In this document: positions 5,216 through 5,605 of the stretch, piece after piece | Position numbering within the stretch: the stretch's first letter is position 1 | How the letters are laid out: each line of letters begins with the position of its first letter | DNA from: an uncultured Anaerolineaceae bacterium | Lineage (GTDB): Bacteria; Chloroflexota; Anaerolineae; Promineifilales; Promineifilaceae | Direction of reading: 5' to 3' | DNA: 5,605 nt | Assembly (NCBI GenBank): GCA_937967805.1 | Contig: CALBTC010000271.1 | Coordinates: 1 to 5,605, forward strand | The notes under the pieces: model-generated | Told to the model about the DNA's origin: nothing | Seen by the model: the letters and a program-made list of their open reading frames with translations, nothing else | Database searches by the model: none | Translations under genes and position numbers: made by a program

Positions 5216-5280
5216 TCAGGACTGGCAGTCCTGATAACAAACTATTGCTGAAAATTTTGAGTTAGGACTGCCAGTCCTAA
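5216..5280. repeat. Twin palindromes between protease and moxR
   Basis: Two 19-nt near-palindromes, 5216-5234 and 5262-5280, each form a 7-bp stem with a 5-nt loop around the core AGGACTGSCAGTCCT. The cores differ only at the centre (G versus C), which makes them exact reverse complements of each other over 15 nt, and 17 of 19 nt overall. The region can therefore fold as two small hairpins or one long one. The 27-nt AT-rich gap between them has no other feature. Its position after the protease stop and before the moxR ribosome site would suit attenuation, processing or a dispersed repeat. No T-tract follows. Confidence 0.8.
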
Positions 5281-5304
5281 TCGCCACAACAACCGGAGCA
5301 AACC

Positions 5305-5605
5305 ATGACTTTCACCCCCAGGCCAGACAGCGACAAACCCATGGAGCGCGTCCTCTACGAAGTTAAAAAGATTATCGTAGGGCAGGACAATTTACTGGAG
5401 CGATTGATCGTCGCTCTGCTGGCGCGGGGGCACATTTTGGTCGAAGGCGTGCCCGGCCTGGCCAAAACGATGGCCATCAAAACATTGGCCGGCGCGATTG
5501 GTGGTGAGTTCCAACGCATCCAGTTCACGCCCGATCTGGTTCCGGCCGACCTGATCGGCACGCGTATCTACAACCAGAAAAGCGGCGAGTTTAACACCTC
5601 GCTCG
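5305..5605 (+). CDS. MoxR-family AAA+ ATPase, N-terminal part
   Basis: The gene runs off the right edge, with 100 complete codons visible out of roughly 310-330 usual for the family. GGAG at 5294-5297 sits seven bases before ATG 5305; an in-frame ATG at codon 13 is an alternative but has no ribosome site. The MoxR pattern is clear: KKIIVGQD (21-28), LLARGHILVEGVPGLAKT with Walker A Gly48-Thr55 (Lys54, Thr55 binding ATP), and RIQFTPDLVPADLIGT (71-86), the conserved block after Walker A. Walker B and the sensors lie beyond the window. MoxR ATPases act as chaperone-like remodellers that load cofactors or activate partner proteins, usually beside DUF58 and von Willebrand factor A genes, which would be expected just to the right. 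The protease upstream may belong to the same unit. Confidence 0.93.
   Translation, partial: MTFTPRPDSDKPMERVLYEVKKIIVGQDNLLERLIVALLARGHILVEGVPGLAKTMAIKTLAGAIGGEFQRIQFTPDLVPADLIGTRIYNQKSGEFNTSL

Overview
The window looks like a stretch of a free-living bacterial chromosome, and I would place it in Chloroflexota (Anaerolineae-like lineages). That placement is an inference. It rests on the style of the proteins, an Mtb-like (type II) MenB, a membrane-anchored trypsin-like protease followed by a MoxR ATPase, and the repeat-rich spacers. No marker gene fixes the taxonomy. All six genes lie on the + strand. There is no rRNA, tRNA, CRISPR array, transposase or phage gene.

Layout: (1) 48-626, a 192-aa protein I do not recognise, with a clear ribosome binding site and an unusual aromatic, proline-rich C-terminus. 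(2) 637-1572, an aminoglycoside-phosphotransferase-fold small-molecule kinase starting only 10-19 nt after the first gene, so probably co-transcribed with it. (3) 1833-3029, glutaryl-CoA dehydrogenase, whose active-site residues are those of the decarboxylating type (product crotonyl-CoA + CO2). (4) 3245-4090, MenB (1,4-dihydroxy-2-naphthoyl-CoA synthase of menaquinone synthesis), with type II, bicarbonate-independent signature residues. (5) 4366-5208, a membrane-anchored S1C (HtrA-like) serine protease with an intact His-Asp-Ser triad and no PDZ domain. (6) 5305 to the window end, the first 100 residues of a MoxR-family AAA+ ATPase.

The genes do not form one pathway. Glutaryl-CoA dehydrogenase feeds electrons through ETF to the quinone pool and MenB helps make that quinone, but this link is loose and each gene has its own long, repeat-filled leader. 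The protease and the MoxR ATPase probably belong to a separate envelope or stress-related unit that continues past the right edge.

The most distinctive content is non-coding. All three long spacers and the 96-nt gap before moxR carry inverted or tandem repeats of several different designs. These are a hairpin built from 10-nt units plus an 8-nt tandem triplet before gcdH, a long imperfect dyad plus a perfect 20-bp hairpin before menB, a second copy of the same long dyad family after menB that also looks like a terminator, and twin palindromes before moxR. Separately, the 8-bp palindrome ACGGCCGT occurs eight times, all inside genes and in all three reading frames, which resembles the HIP1 phenomenon of cyanobacteria. 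I found no clear evidence of a wholly new multi-gene system.
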